Shown here piece by piece: positions 1 to 11,588 of a DNA stretch of 64,000 nt. The stretch spans positions 1 to 64,000 of the forward strand of contig AJWJ01000067.1 of NCBI GenBank assembly GCA_000277445.1, given 5' to 3'. The position numbers were made by a program, and so were the translations under genes. The DNA comes from Polysphondylium violaceum (Eukaryota; Evosea; Eumycetozoa; Dictyosteliales; Dictyosteliaceae). The notes beneath the pieces are model-generated. The model made no database searches, had not been told where the DNA came from, and was given only the letters and a program-made list of their open reading frames with translations. Numbering within the stretch: the first letter of the stretch is position 1; each line of letters begins with the position of its first letter.

Positions 1-1583
1 TTTTTTTTTTTTTCAATTTTTTTCATTGTTTTTCTCGAATTTTGTGCACTGTTTTTTTGGCCTTCGGAAAAGTGAGATATATTTCTTTAATTTAAATATA
101 GCGCCAATTACCCCTGGTGGTGTGATATACCAAGTGACATTTCCTTATCATAATGGATAAAATGTCAAAATAATATTCCTTATTTTTTTTTTTTTTTGTG
201 GAATGTGGGCGATTTATTTTGTGTGTGTTTAGTATTTGGATATAGAGATAGTGGTGAACGAGTTGTGGTGTGGTAAATGCGTAAACTATGACTGTTATAG
301 TAATAATAAAAATTTGTTATTTTATAGTAATAAAAATTTTATAAGAACAAACGATTTGCAAAATGAGATTTATTATGATAATAGTTTTTGTATAAACAAC
401 AGCTAACACTCTTATTTGAGAATTAAAATATGATATAGCTATTGGTCTAGGAATTCGATAGGCTCATTTGGCATTAAATTGAATTTGATAATCATCACAA
501 GTAAATGTATAAATTTTTAGATAATGTCATTTTGACAATTGATCATAACATCTTCTATAATCAAATGGATTGCAATGGTAAAATTGAGATATTTAATGAT
601 ATTGTGAGTTTAAACGTTTGTTTTTATAAATACATAATTGAAAATATTGTTAATATTAATATGATTTTGAACAATGATTTTAATGATATTGATCAGACAT
701 TGTAGGATGCATTAGCTATAATAATTTTATCTGTATAGTAAGAAAACATACCTACAAGAAAATCAGATGAAAGTATTTAGCACAATAATCTCATGGAAGA
801 AAAAGGAAATTTATTTTTAGAATTTATGTTTCCTAAAATCCGTATCGTTTCAATCTCTCATTTTTTAATTAAAGGATTCAAATCTACAGGATGAGTTATC
901 TCATGTACCATCAGGTCTCAGATCTGGTGAGGGGAATATTTCCAGGCTATAAACAGGACTACTGACTCAGGACATCTTAGGGTATTTTTCACTCACATCA
1001 TATCATATTTTTATCCATCACAAATTAATTTCATCTCAACCTCTGTTTTTGCTCTTGAACTTTTGTATTTTGTAAATAAAGAGGAACCAAACCAGAACAA
1101 GACCCACCTGGTCTTTTTTAACCTGTATTGGCTCCACTCCATGTCCCATGAGTCTACCGATACATTCCTCCTATTCATTCATATGGTTTTAAATATCAGA
1201 TTTTAGTCTGCCTCTATTATTAAGCTACCAAAGGTATCAGATATTAAAATATAGGGACAAAGCTTAGACCTCTGGTATTCTGTATAATAAAAAAGAATAT
1301 ATCCTTTTTGACAAAGAGTATCTTGGAGAGTCTTTAAAAATTTTAACCCTGAATAAGGATTTAAGAATGACTTTTCAATATCTATCATCGCAAAAAATCA
1401 TTGTTTTCAAAAGTCTCTTTTTATATTACCAATCAAAAATATTCTCTGAACAAAAGAAAGATCTTATTAGATGGCTATTATTAGAAGTTCTGATTGTCTT
1501 TCTTAATTTTTAATCTAAAATAACAAAATAATTATTGCTGTTGTTTTATCTATAGAAGGAGGGGAGAGTATTTATCAATTTTA
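1..1583. other. Intergenic region with no supported gene
   Basis: AT-rich sequence with homopolymer runs at 1-13 and 188-198. The longest frames (505-705 plus, 1203-1388 minus) have no start context, splice partners or recognisable domain. The 1203-1388 minus frame has a somewhat protein-like composition and could be a decayed fragment, but I cannot name a family. Confidence 0.5.
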
Positions 1584-2310
1584 TTATATTGTTTCAACTT
1601 TACTTAATGGTTCTTGTAAATATTCACGAAGTTTTTGAGCCTATAAAGAGTAGTTGGTTAGAGAGTTACATCAAGAAAGAAAAGAGTAATAATCTAATAA
1701 TATATTTACTTTTGATTTTAATAAACCAAATTCAATGGTAGCATCACTATATACACATAAAAGAAGAGAAGCAACTTTAGTTACAACAAATTTACCTTCC
1801 TGTAATATATAAAAAACAATGTTAGTAATAAAGAAAGTAAAGATATCTATAAAGTGCAATAATGCAATCGCTTCTGCTTGATAATTACCTCACAATCAAT
1901 GAGTTGATATTGTAAATCTTTAGTTCTATTGTATGAAGTCCAAATATTTGATGTAATAGCAGAGATAACTTTAGAGGTATTGTGTTCGGTTGAGTTGTTA
2001 TTTTGTGATTCTGAACAAGCAATAAGAGAACCGTCCTCTTTCATTAATCTATATTATATTATTATTCTGATTAATATATATAGATAGACTTATTTGTAAC
2101 AAACACTCATGGTAAAATAAATGATTTGATCTATAGATATCCACTCCTGTTGTTTGATACGATGATTTGAAATTGATCATAGATCACATCTGCTGTATAT
2201 ATTATTACTAAAAAAGAAGAGTGGTGTTGTTTTAATACCTACAAAACACCTTTAATATCAGCACTAATAGCTTGAGTTAAAACTTGTGGAAGAATCTTTG
2301 ATCTTAACAT
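1584..2310 (-). CDS. lamtor2: Ragulator complex subunit LAMTOR2 (roadblock/LC7 fold)
   Basis: Four exons on the minus strand: 2243-2310, 2048-1889, 1799-1710 and 1640-1584. Together they make 375 nt, a 124-residue protein, against about 125 residues in animal LAMTOR2. The protein starts MLRSKILPQVLTQAI, and later parts AITSNIWTSYNR, VTKVASLLLCVYSDATIEFG and LREYLQEPLSKVETI line up along the whole human protein as I recall it. LAMTOR2 is a roadblock-fold scaffold subunit of the lysosomal Ragulator complex, which anchors Rag GTPases and TORC1. All three introns have GT...AG ends (194, 89 and 69 bp). Each exon alone is too short to be noticed, so the gene is easily missed. It lies upstream of no shared promoter; aspartyl-tRNA synthetase follows on the same strand 315 bp away. 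Confidence 0.93.
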
Positions 2311-2624
2311 TTTATGAATATTTATTTATAACAAGATATATTTAATTTTTGTACAAATGCAATAGTAGTTGTAATTTTAACAAAAAAAAAAAAAAAAAAA
2401 AATAAAAAAAAAAAAAAAAAAAATAGTCGCACAGAACACACTTCGAATGGACGATTTCCCAGAGAAACAAATAGTTTACTTATTTATATAACACAAACAA
2501 ATAAAGGATTCAAAATTGATTGTATGATGATTTTAATCATACATGTATGAGTTGTAGTAATAAACAAATGAATATTTAGTGAATAAAAAAAAAAAAGATT
2601 ATATATCTTTTCTTATAGATTTAT
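2311..2624. other. Spacer between LAMTOR2 and AspRS
   Basis: Contains a poly-A tract at about 2381-2423 interrupted by single T residues and AT-rich sequence. It should hold the LAMTOR2 promoter and the AspRS 3' flank. No gene or RNA seen. Confidence 0.5.
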
Positions 2625-4526
2625 TTATGGAGTAATTCTGGTTGGGTCTCTTGGGAACATAGAGGTCTTTCTGATATTACCAATGCCTAAATAGAGCATA
2701 ACAACACGTTCCAAACCAACACCACCACCGGCATGTTGAGAGCAACCGTATTTAAAGGCGTCAATGTAGGATTGAATGTCTGCGATATTGAGACCGTGGC
2801 CTTTGGCCTTCTCTTCGAGGAGGGTGGCGTCGTGGACTCTTTGAGCGCCAGAACAGATTTCTTCACCTCTCATAAACATATCGTAGGCATTGGCCAAGCC
2901 TGGGTTATTTGGATCGGCCATCGAGTAGAATGGACGTACCTCGGCGTGGAATTTATCGACAATGAAAAAGTCGACGCCATACTTCTTTTTGATGATCTTG
3001 CCCAAGAGTTTTTCTTGAGCGGTAGAGAAATCGTTGTCCTTGACAATGGCACCTTCTTCGGCGAGGAAAGCGGCGGCTTGGTCAAAAGTGAAACGTGGGG
3101 ATGGACGAGTGTAGGTAAAGGGTTCAAATGGATATTGGGTACGGATAGAGTCGAGTTCTTTGGCAAAACGGGTCTCGAGGCCGTGGAAGATGCTGGTCAT
3201 GAGGTCGTCTAAGACGTCTAAGACTTCGTGATAGTGTTCTCTAAAGGTCATTTCGAGATCGAGGCCAACAAATTCAGTCATGTGACGATGGGTGTTGGAG
3301 TTTTCAGCTCTAAAGACGGGACCAATCTCAAAGACACGGTTAAAGTCAGAGGCGATGGCCATTTGTTTGTAAAATTGGGGAGATTGGGCGAGATAAGCGT
3401 TGCCGCCAAAGTAGCCCAATTTAAAGACAGAGGCACCGCTTTCGCTGGCGCTTGAGATGATCTTGGGGGTGTGGATCTCGATGAATCCTTGGGCCAAGAG
3501 GTACTCTCTAAAGAGGGTGCACACGCCAGATTGGATACGGAAAATGGATTGGTGGGCGGGGACACGGAGATCGAGGACTCTGTTGTCGAGACGCTTGTCT
3601 TGACTGACAACGACAAACTTGGCGGCCTCAGATTTCTTTTTCTCCAAGTCTTTCTTTTCAGTCTCGCTGAGCGAGGCGTTTTCCAAGAGCTTTTCGAGCT
3701 CTTCAATCTCGGTGGATTGGTTGTCGATGAGGGTTTGACAACGGGCAAGATCGTCGATAAGGATTGGGAGTTGGACAGCCTCAGATACAATCCAGACAGA
3801 GTGTACGCTGAGTTCAACGTCTTTTTGTGTGGCACTTTCGATTGGGACCTTGGTCTTGACGACGGTGGCCTCAATGTCGACGATGGATTCACGTGGAATG
3901 TCGCCAACAAACTTGACCATATTCTTGCTCACGCTGCCACTCTTGGCAACGACGGCTTGTACAGTGTAGAGAGAGTCTCTTAAAAATACAAAACACAAGT
4001 TGGCACCTTGTAATCTACTGGCTTGTACTCTACCACGAACCAAAACCTTTTGACCATCCTTTGCAACATCTAATTGTGCAATATTGGTATATACTTTATT
4101 TTCACGACTAACTGATCTATTCATTTCCAATTTACCGTAATTATCCTCTGGTGCAACTTCTTCAGCTTTCTTTTCCTTTTTCTCTCCTTGTTGTGGTCCT
4201 CCTGCAGCAGCAGCAGCAGCGGCTTTGGCTGCCTTAATAGCTGCAATTTTCTCTTCTTTTTCTTTTTTCTTTTGTTCCTTTTTCAAGGCACTATTGATGA
4301 TTGTTTAATTTGAGTATAAGAGTGTATATTACATTATTTGTGTGCGTTGTTGTTATTATTGTATGTTTTATTGAATTGTCATTTGAATATGTATATATGT
4401 ATAGTAATTAAATGTATGTATTAATATAATGATCATTGATATCTTTATTACTGATGACGATTCCTACCCTTTGCTCTTTTCATCAGCAGCAGCATTGGTG
4501 TTGATTTCTTCTGGTTTTTCAGACAT
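2625..4526 (-). CDS. aspS1: Aspartate--tRNA ligase, cytoplasmic
   Basis: Two exons, 4468-4526 and 2625-4290, give 574 residues. The first exon encodes MSEKPEEINTNAAADEKSKG and joins in phase 2 across a 177-bp GT...AG intron. The enzyme attaches aspartate to tRNA-Asp in the cytosol. Visible parts in order are a Lys/Glu/Ala-rich N-terminal extension (about residues 1-65, as in eukaryotic cytosolic AspRS), an OB-fold anticodon-binding domain (about 75-215) starting VLVRGRVQASR, then the class II core with motif 2 FRAENSNTHRHMTEF and motif 3 GGGVGLERVVMLYLGIGN, ending IRKTSMFPRDPTRITP. The C-terminal ending is typical of archaeal/eukaryotic-type AspRS. The long antisense frames over it are shadows caused by its moderate GC content. 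Confidence 0.96.
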
Positions 4527-4964
4527 TTTAGTAGGTATTACAGATATTAAACTACTGCGAGTTGTTCAATAAAATGATAATTTTGATGAAAATGAAAAAA
4601 AAAATTTAAAAAAATATTTTATTTTCGTAAGTGATGATGGATAGGGATGAGGAGGAAGTTCCTTTTCGTTTGTATTAGCGTATCTCTCTATTGATCTATA
4701 ATATTATTCTATTGATATGTATAGAATAAAATTGAAAATAAATAATATGTATGTTTGGAATTCTCTCTCTTGTATTTATATGCGCTTTGTTTTTGTGCCC
4801 ACAGAACGTTGGTGTGCGAAAATGTTCAGATTCCAAGATTTTTATAAAAACAAATCCAAATACCAACTAAACACTGGTCGAATATAGAAGCAAAAAGATC
4901 TACATTATGAGTCATTTTTAAGATATTATTGTTATTGTTATTGTAATTGTTATTATTATTATTA
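4527..4964. other. Promoter region of AspRS and 3' flank of the Gln-rich gene
   Basis: AT-rich spacer of 438 bp with A/T runs near 4590-4622. No coding frame or structural RNA recognised. Confidence 0.5.
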
Positions 4965-6217
4965 TTATTGGCTTGGTTGATAGATTTTTTGTACAGGGTT
5001 TTCTAATATTGGAATAACAGTTCTAAGTTGTTGATTTTGTGGTTGTTGTTGAAAGAGTTGTTGTTGGTTAATTTGCATTGGCATTTGAGTAGAGTTGAGG
5101 GTTTGTTGGTAGAGTTGTTGATAGAGTTGTTGACTTTGTATTTGTTGTTGTTGTTGTTGTTGAAATTGTTGTTGTTGTTGATTGATATTTGGTTGTTGAA
5201 ATTGTTGTTGTTGAGGATTAATATTTGCTTGTTGTTGATAGATTTGTTGTTGAGCAACTGGTGATTGAATTTGTTGTTGGGGGACTTGTGCTTGTTGAGG
5301 TGATGGTATTGAGCCATAGTTTTGTTGAGTTTGTTGAATATTTTGTTGTGGTGGTCTGTATCCATAGTTTGGATAGTTTTGGTAGACATTGTTGAAATTG
5401 CCCATTTGGATTTGTTGTGATTGGACGTTTTGTTGAGGTACTTGTTGTTGTTGTTGTTGCAATTGAATTTGTAACAACAATTGCTGTTGAAGTGTGTTCT
5501 TTTGTTGTTGAAGGGTGTTCAAGTTGGAATCCACGGTGGCCAATTGTTGAGGATTGTTCATTACTTGAGCTTTGAGGCTGGTGAATTGATTGATTCTCGT
5601 GTTGACTTGATTGAGATTGTTTTGGAGAATTTGGATATTGTTTTGAATTTGTTGATGTTGCTGGGGTTGTTGAACAACGCCCACTTGTTGGGGTTGTGGT
5701 GAGGGGATGGGTTGTTGGGGCTGTGGTGAAGGGATGGGTTGTTGGGGCGATTGGATGGGTTGTTGGGGTGATTGGACTGGTTGTGGTGGCTGTGGTGTAT
5801 ATACAAGGTTTGGATTGTTGTTGTGTTGAGGTGATATACTGACTTGCGGTGAATTGTAGATCTGTAATGGTGATTGCGCTTGTTGTGGTATTGGCGGTTG
5901 CATATTGTTTGGCATAATATTGGCCATAGACATTGGTTGTTGAGGTACATTAAACATTGGCTGTTGTAGAGGATTCATCGTCATTGGTGTTTGGATTTGT
6001 AAAGGAGATTGAACTTGTGTCGCCATTGGATTAATCATTGGATTTGGTTGTTGGTAAATAGGTTGTTGTGGTTGTTGTGGATGTTGTTGGATTTGAGGAG
6101 GTGAGATTATATTGTTCGTAGGAATATGGGTATTGGTAATATTCTCTGTAGGTAGAGGTGTGGCAACAGCAGGAGTAGTAACTGTAGTTGCAGGAGGAGG
6201 ATGGTGAGCAGATTCTG
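4965..6217 (-). CDS. C-terminal Gln/Pro-rich part of the same zinc-finger gene, in a shifted frame
   Basis: This frame is open from the Lys/Glu repeat near 6250 through VAESAHHPPPATTV to the stop at 4965. The Lys-Glu alternation on both sides of 6253-6255 resumes exactly if one A is restored. The three exons then total 3477 nt, a multiple of three, giving about 1158 residues. A separate gene starting at the ATG at 6038 (MINPMATQ, 357 residues) is possible but less likely, because the open frame runs well upstream of that ATG without a promoter-like spacer. Composition is almost wholly Gln, Pro, Asn and Ser, with a short coiled-coil-like part (NNLNQVNTRINQFTSLKAQV). No fold can be assigned. 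Such tails are common in dictyostelid transcription cofactors. Confidence 0.65.
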
Positions 6218-8570
6218 CTACTTTTTCTTTTTCCTTTTCTTTCTCTTTCTCCTTTCCTTTTCCTTCTCTTTCTCCTTCTCTTTCTCCTTTTCTTTTTCTT
6301 TGGATTTAGATGATTTCTTTTTAGATGACGATGATTTCTTTTCTGCTTCTTCTTTCTTTTTCGATGATGACTTTTTAGATACTTTCTTTTCTTTCTCTTC
6401 TTCTTTTTCTTTCTTTTCCTTTTCTTTTTTACTTGAGGATTTCTTTGCTTTAGGTTGAGGTGCTGGTGTAGGAGTTGCTACTGTTGTTGTTGTTGTTGTT
6501 GTCGGTTGTGGTGTAGTTGTTGTGGTAGCTACAGGTGGTGGAAGTGGTACTGTAGTTGGTTGAATAGTAGGTGTGTTTTGAGGTGAAGGCGTGATGGGTG
6601 TGGATGGAGCCATGGGGGAGTTTGCTTGAGTGAGAGGATTGTTTACATGTACAGGTGTAGTGGTTGTTGTTATTGGTGGAGCTACTGTTGTTACTGGCGG
6701 AGCTACTGTTGTTACTGGTGGAGGTACTGTTGTTGGTGTTGGCGTTGTTATGTTTTGCATAGCAGGAGATTTAAATTGATTCTGTTGTGCAGCAGCAGCT
6801 TGTTGTTGAGCCAGTGCAGCTTGTTGCTGTTGTTGTTGAGCCAATGCTTGCTGTTGTTGTAATAGCTGTTGTTGCTGTTGTTGCTGTTGTAGTAATAAAG
6901 CTTGTTGCTGTTGCTGTTGTTGTTGGAGTAGTAATTGTTGTTGCTGTTGTTGATGTAATAGCTGTTGTCGTTTTCCAAATGCATTTAATGTATACTCTGC
7001 GATAAACGATGGGGTGGTACCAATAAATGTTTGAATAGGGGATTCAGTCTCTTCGTCACTTAATGCATCCCCTTGATCTTCGTTTGTAATAGTTATAATA
7101 GACTTTACTACTCCAAGCTTAAACAGTCGAGATAGTTTGTTTGGTTTGTTTTTTTGTAGAGGCACAATGCTAATCCTCAATGAATTGATTGGTGCACAAG
7201 TACTATTATTATTATTATTATTACTACTACTGCTGATAATATTGTTATTGGTATTATTAAGACTATTGGTACCTTTAACAGTATTACTTTCTGGTACAAT
7301 CATATCATCTTTACTTGGTGCTGGTGTTGATATCGATGGAACAGTACTGCTACTAGATCTAAGTTGAGAGGATGACAAATCATTATTCTTTTTTCTTGCA
7401 GAGATAGGCTGTTGTTGCTGTTGTTGTTGTTTTTTAGATTGATCAATTAAAGGTGTAGATATTGTTGTTGATGATGGTGATGGTGTTGCGGTTATTGGAT
7501 TAGTAATAGATGGTGTGTTTTGTACTACAGCTGAAACTGTAGGTACAACTTGCTGTTGTTGTAGAGTAGATGATGTTGTTGCTGTAGAAGATGAAGTAGA
7601 TACAGGTGGATTCGGTATTGTTGATGTTATTGACGCTGTACTACCATTACTATTATTGGTACTAGTATTACTAGTTGTCTCTACTTTCTTCTTTGGTCTA
7701 CCTCTACCCATACCATTTGCTTTTTTCTTTGGATCTGTTGGAGACACTTGATTATCTCCAACGGATGAGTTTGATTGCTCGTTGTTTGATCCGCCGTTAT
7801 TGTTCTTTTTATTTACATTTTCGCTGCATTGTTCATAATGTGATATGAATCTCGATTGTTTAATTGGTCTATTGCATTTATTACATACAGCTAAAACCAA
7901 GGGATCTTTAGATGGCAGTAATCCAAATATATCCATATCTAGTGAGGCCAATGGTCATATTAGTTAATATCCATACAGTATAACAACACAAATACATACA
8001 TTTCTCATGTAAAAATGTATAGCTTGAACTACTATCACTGTCATCTTGATAAACAGGTACATTGTTTTGTACCGGCTCATCCACATCAATATTCTGCTGT
8101 TCCTGTTGTTGCTGCTGTTGTTGTAAAAATGACTCCTTTTCAATGATTCTGTTTTCTGAGTGCATACAATGTAAATACAATAAATACGAAACATCGTAAG
8201 AATAACACAATAACATATACAAACCATTCTTTAATTTAAGGTCACCTGTTAAATTCTGAATCAGGTCACCGATAACTTCCCATGTAGAGTTTAATGGCAA
8301 AAACGGTTTTAATTGATCACTATCACTATTGTTGCTACTACTATCACCATTTAATGTCGACACAGGCACAGAGTCATGATTCTCTTTTGTTTCTATATCA
8401 TGTGCACTTGTAGTGGTAGTGGCTATATCTTTCATAATGATATCAGATGTAGGTATACCACCACCGCCGCTATCGTTCTGTAGCGGTGATATAACACTGC
8501 TGACCTGGCCGACATTGAGAGTGGCAGGACTATCCATCTGATCGGTGATTATCATTGTGCTATTTTCCAT
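6218..8570 (-). CDS. Sgf11/ATXN7L3-like zinc-finger protein, N-terminal part (Gln-rich)
   Basis: Exons 8225-8570, 8000-8155 and 7938 downward; introns of 69 and 61 bp have GT...AG ends, and the 69-bp one is in frame, so it is easily read through by mistake. As written the frame closes at 6218 after 740 residues. A CX2C...HX3C zinc finger at residues 186-205 (CNKCNRPIKQSRFISHYEQC) resembles the finger of Sgf11/ATXN7L3, the nucleosome-binding part of the SAGA deubiquitinase module. The rest is Ser/Thr/Asn/Gln-rich, with poly-Gln near 6780-6960, one non-repetitive block (about 6960-7140, PLQKNKPNKLSRLFKLG) and a long Lys/Glu repeat. The terminal Lys/Arg tail is probably a frame artefact: dropping one A at 6253-6255 throws the Lys/Glu repeat out of frame, and the next entry holds the continuation. 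Function beyond the finger is inference. Confidence 0.75.
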
Positions 8571-8841
8571 AAAATAGTATGAAAAATAATACTATTTATA
8601 GATGTGTGTATACGATCGTAATGCAGGATCTTGACCACCTATCTGTGTATTTGTATTGGAGTGTTGTTCACCTATTCAAACTGTCTATCTGTGTATATTA
8701 TTTCTCTCTTAATTTTCTAAAAAAAAAGCATGGAAAAAAAATAAAATTTCCTGCCAAAAAACCGTTAATTAATCTAGATTTAAAATGTGTTTGGGATGAT
8801 TATTTAATTTAAATAACAGTTTATTGATTAATGAGAATGAA

Positions 8842-10431
8842 TTAATGTCCGCCTCGGATGGAATGGTAGTGATGATGGTGATGTTTTTTTCTGATGATGA
8901 CAATTATGATTATCACGGTGATGATAAATACGCTGCTTATTCCAACTGCAATACCAATCTTTTCTTTGTCTGTTAAACCTTTTTTGGCAGGTGGTTTGTA
9001 GACTCCACAGCCGATTTCATTGTCTACTAAAACACTGATGTCTTTGATGGAACATGTGCTGGAGCCACACATGATTCCCAATTCATTGTCGTAGGCATTA
9101 TCGGTGTATGAAAGAAACTCAGTGTTGTTGGTGTACACTTGACTGCCTAGACAATAGAAATTTGATCCATTTGCAGCTAAATTGTTTTCTATAGATACAT
9201 TGGTCAACTTTAATGTAATACCACTCGTAAACAAACCTCCACCAGATATGGTAGCATTATTATCCTCAATGATGGTGTTTTTAATCAAAGGAATATAGGT
9301 ATAGACGATATTTGTAATCGAATAGATGGCACCACCATACAAGGCATAGTTGTTTGCAAATACAGAGTCGTATATTAAAATACCTGATTTCTCAAAATAT
9401 ACACCAGCACCATAAAATTGTGGAAGATTATTGCCAGTAAAGAAAGAGTTTGTAATATTTACCCAGATAGAGCTGTATACCAATACACCAGAGAGATTAA
9501 AGTTATTTGTGAAGTTGGTGTTGTCTATGATTCCTGTTGTGGTCAACATTGCAATGGCTGATGATCTAACGCCACCTCCAGAATTAGAGTCAAATCTATT
9601 TGAGGAAACCACAGGACTGACCTGCATTGAATCAAAATGAACTACACCACCAGATTGGACATAGTTACTAGTGAAATTAGATTGAGTGATGGTGACCAAG
9701 GATATAGTGTCTGGATTAATAATACCAACGCCGGATGCACTGTTTCCATAAAAAACACAGTTATTAATATATATGTTATCGGTGGATTGGGCATACAAAA
9801 CAACACCGTTTACACCTTTGTTGTTTTTAAATGAGCTGTTGGTAATAGAGATTGTTGTGGAAGTCTGACGCTCAGAGTAATGGGTCTTAAGGTTAAAGAC
9901 AGTTCCATTTCCGCCCACGTTACTATAGAATCCACATTGATCTACTTTTACAGAAATTTGAGTAAGATTGACCATAGTTTGAATGATACTAGCTGCACTG
10001 TTTGAATTGACCACATTGACACCATTCATATGAAAGTTGGCATACATATCGGTTGATTGTCCAGCAGTGTAACTAGTGTCACTGATTGTTACAAGAGGTG
10101 TTTTGATTCCAGTCATATCAAGTGTAGCTTTTCCAATATTAACAGCTTGATAGACTATAGTTTGGTTGACAAACACTTGATTAAAATTACCAATGTCTGT
10201 ATGAGGGCCATCTATGAAATATACGACCACATAAGCATTTGATTGTCCACAAGATTGGATTGCATATTTAACATTTAAGCATGGGTTTTTGTAAGAACCA
10301 CATTGGTTTGTTGGCATGGCCCCATGTTCTACATAAACTTCACAAGCTTGACCAATAGGCTGCACTGCAGCTCTACCAATTAAAATTATACAAGATAAAA
10401 TAAAAAAAAGATATAAATAATTATAGTTCAT
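8842..10431 (-). CDS. Secreted/surface beta-helix (pectin-lyase-like) membrane protein
   Basis: Single exon of 529 residues. It starts with a signal peptide (about residues 1-21) and a short Cys-containing segment (GQACEVYVEHG, QCGSYKNPCLNVKYAIQSC). Then come many short Asn/Ser/Gly-rich beta-strand repeats of the type NSSFKNNKGVNGVVL, FTSNYVQSGGVVHF and FANNYALYGGAIYS, a pattern typical of right-handed parallel beta-helices and of PMP-like repeats. A membrane segment (about 489-512, IAVGISSVFIITVIIIIVII) precedes a short basic tail with a His cluster (HHHHHYHSIRGGH). It is therefore probably a type I surface protein with an extracellular beta-helix. No catalytic residues of pectate lyases could be seen, so an adhesive or binding role is as likely as an enzymatic one. 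Confidence 0.8.
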   Translation of the reverse strand: MNYNYLYLFFILSCIILIGRAAVQPIGQACEVYVEHGAMPTNQCGSYKNPCLNVKYAIQSCGQSNAYVVVYFIDGPHTDIGNFNQVFVNQTIVYQAVNIGKATLDMTGIKTPLVTISDTSYTAGQSTDMYANFHMNGVNVVNSNSAASIIQTMVNLTQISVKVDQCGFYSNVGGNGTVFNLKTHYSERQTSTTISITNSSFKNNKGVNGVVLYAQSTDNIYINNCVFYGNSASGVGIINPDTISLVTITQSNFTSNYVQSGGVVHFDSMQVSPVVSSNRFDSNSGGGVRSSAIAMLTTTGIIDNTNFTNNFNLSGVLVYSSIWVNITNSFFTGNNLPQFYGAGVYFEKSGILIYDSVFANNYALYGGAIYSITNIVYTYIPLIKNTIIEDNNATISGGGLFTSGITLKLTNVSIENNLAANGSNFYCLGSQVYTNNTEFLSYTDNAYDNELGIMCGSSTCSIKDISVLVDNEIGCGVYKPPAKKGLTDKEKIGIAVGISSVFIITVIIIIVIIRKKHHHHHYHSIRGGH

Positions 10432-10816
10432 AATATGATATGATTAGTTTTGATAAAAATAAAAAAATTTTAAAAGCATCATAGGACTTAAGTCTTTGAC
10501 TTAAAAATTTAAAAATTAAAATCTAGATATTTTAGATTTTAAGCAAAATCAAATTTTTACAAACAAAATTCAAAAAAAAAGAACTTGAAAAGAGAGGAAA
10601 TAATCAAAAACTCTGACGTCAATATCTGTTGGGGTCTTTATTGGAAGGACCAACTCGAAGAATTAGATATTTATTTTTGGAATTTTTTTTTTTTTTTTAC
10701 ATTTAAAAATTTTGATTCAAGTATGGTGAATGATAAAAGGATCCTTTTTCCTTTGAGGTCTCTATTCTTTTCTATTCGTCTTGTTTATTCGAGAGAGATA
10801 GTATAGGATATTAATA
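10432..10816. other. Divergent promoter region
   Basis: 385 bp between the minus-strand beta-helix gene and the plus-strand secreted protein gene. Very AT-rich, with A/T runs at 10570-10578 and 10682-10699. It should hold both promoters. No gene seen. Confidence 0.5.
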
Positions 10817-11523
10817 ATGATGAAATCAACTTTATTTATCTTACTCAACATTGTATTAATTGTTACTGCTGTAACTTATGTCAACTTTGACCCCCACAAA
10901 AACTGTGGTGGCACAAACCCCAATGGAGAGGGCATCGGTTACTCTTGGATTACAGGGACTTGTTTGAATCTTGATCAAGGATCCTATTTAATTGAAATTG
11001 ATCCCCATGACTCTAATACAGCTATCTTTTACTTTTTCAGTAATCCAAATTCAAAATGTGCTCAAGGTGAACCAAATGTAACAAAATCATATGCTGTGAA
11101 TACTTGTTACCCAGCTCAATGGATTTATGATAGAGGTAAGTTTTTTTTAAATTATAAATTTAAAGCAAGGTCTGATTTATACTAATAATTTATTTAAATC
11201 TCTAAAAAATAGCATTTTATAATGTTTATAATTATGCAGTTATGAGTATCGTAGAAGATCCAGGTTATCAGCCTCTTGAAGGATATCGTTATACTCTTTA
11301 TCAAAAACAAGATACAGTTTGTCATGCAGATTATCTCATGTACTATTATTACACAAATGATATGAAATTCCACAACACAATGCAAACATTTTTATATCAA
11401 TGTGTTGATGAGACCCCATACGAAACTCTTTGCACCCAAGGTCTTCCATGTATAAACTCTACCATTTATTTTACATGTCAAAACACAAATTCAAATAAAT
11501 ATCATTATTCAATCACTTGTTAA
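10817..11523 (+). CDS. Small secreted Cys-rich protein, unknown function
   Basis: Two exons, 10817-11135 and 11213-11523, joined across a 77-bp GTAAGT...TAG intron, give 209 residues. A signal peptide (MMKSTLFILLNIVLIVTAVT) is followed by NFDPHKNCGGTNPNGEGIG and by scattered Cys (about eleven), many probably paired (TGTCLNL, NSKCAQGE, VNTCYPAQW, QCVDETPYETLCTQGLPC). There is no membrane segment or lipid-anchor signal, so secretion into the medium, matrix or a vacuole is expected. I do not recognise a named domain; the layout fits the many small lineage-specific secreted proteins of dictyostelids. It could start at the second ATG (10820) without changing the signal peptide. Confidence 0.82.
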
Positions 11524-11588
11524 TAAAAGACATCTTCAATGGGAGTGTAAAAGAATAATAAAAGCAGGTTTATTATTGAAATTTATAT

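Noticed and set aside
505-705. 66-codon plus-strand frame
   Set aside because: Low-complexity, AT-driven frame with no signal, domain or flanking exons.
1203-1388. 61-codon minus-strand frame considered as a fragment of a polymerase-type element
   Set aside because: No recognisable catalytic motif and no repeat ends, so the resemblance is too weak to call.
2733-3983. Long plus-strand frames antisense to AspRS
   Set aside because: They mirror the codon-biased AspRS exon and have no domain, start context or splice partner of their own.
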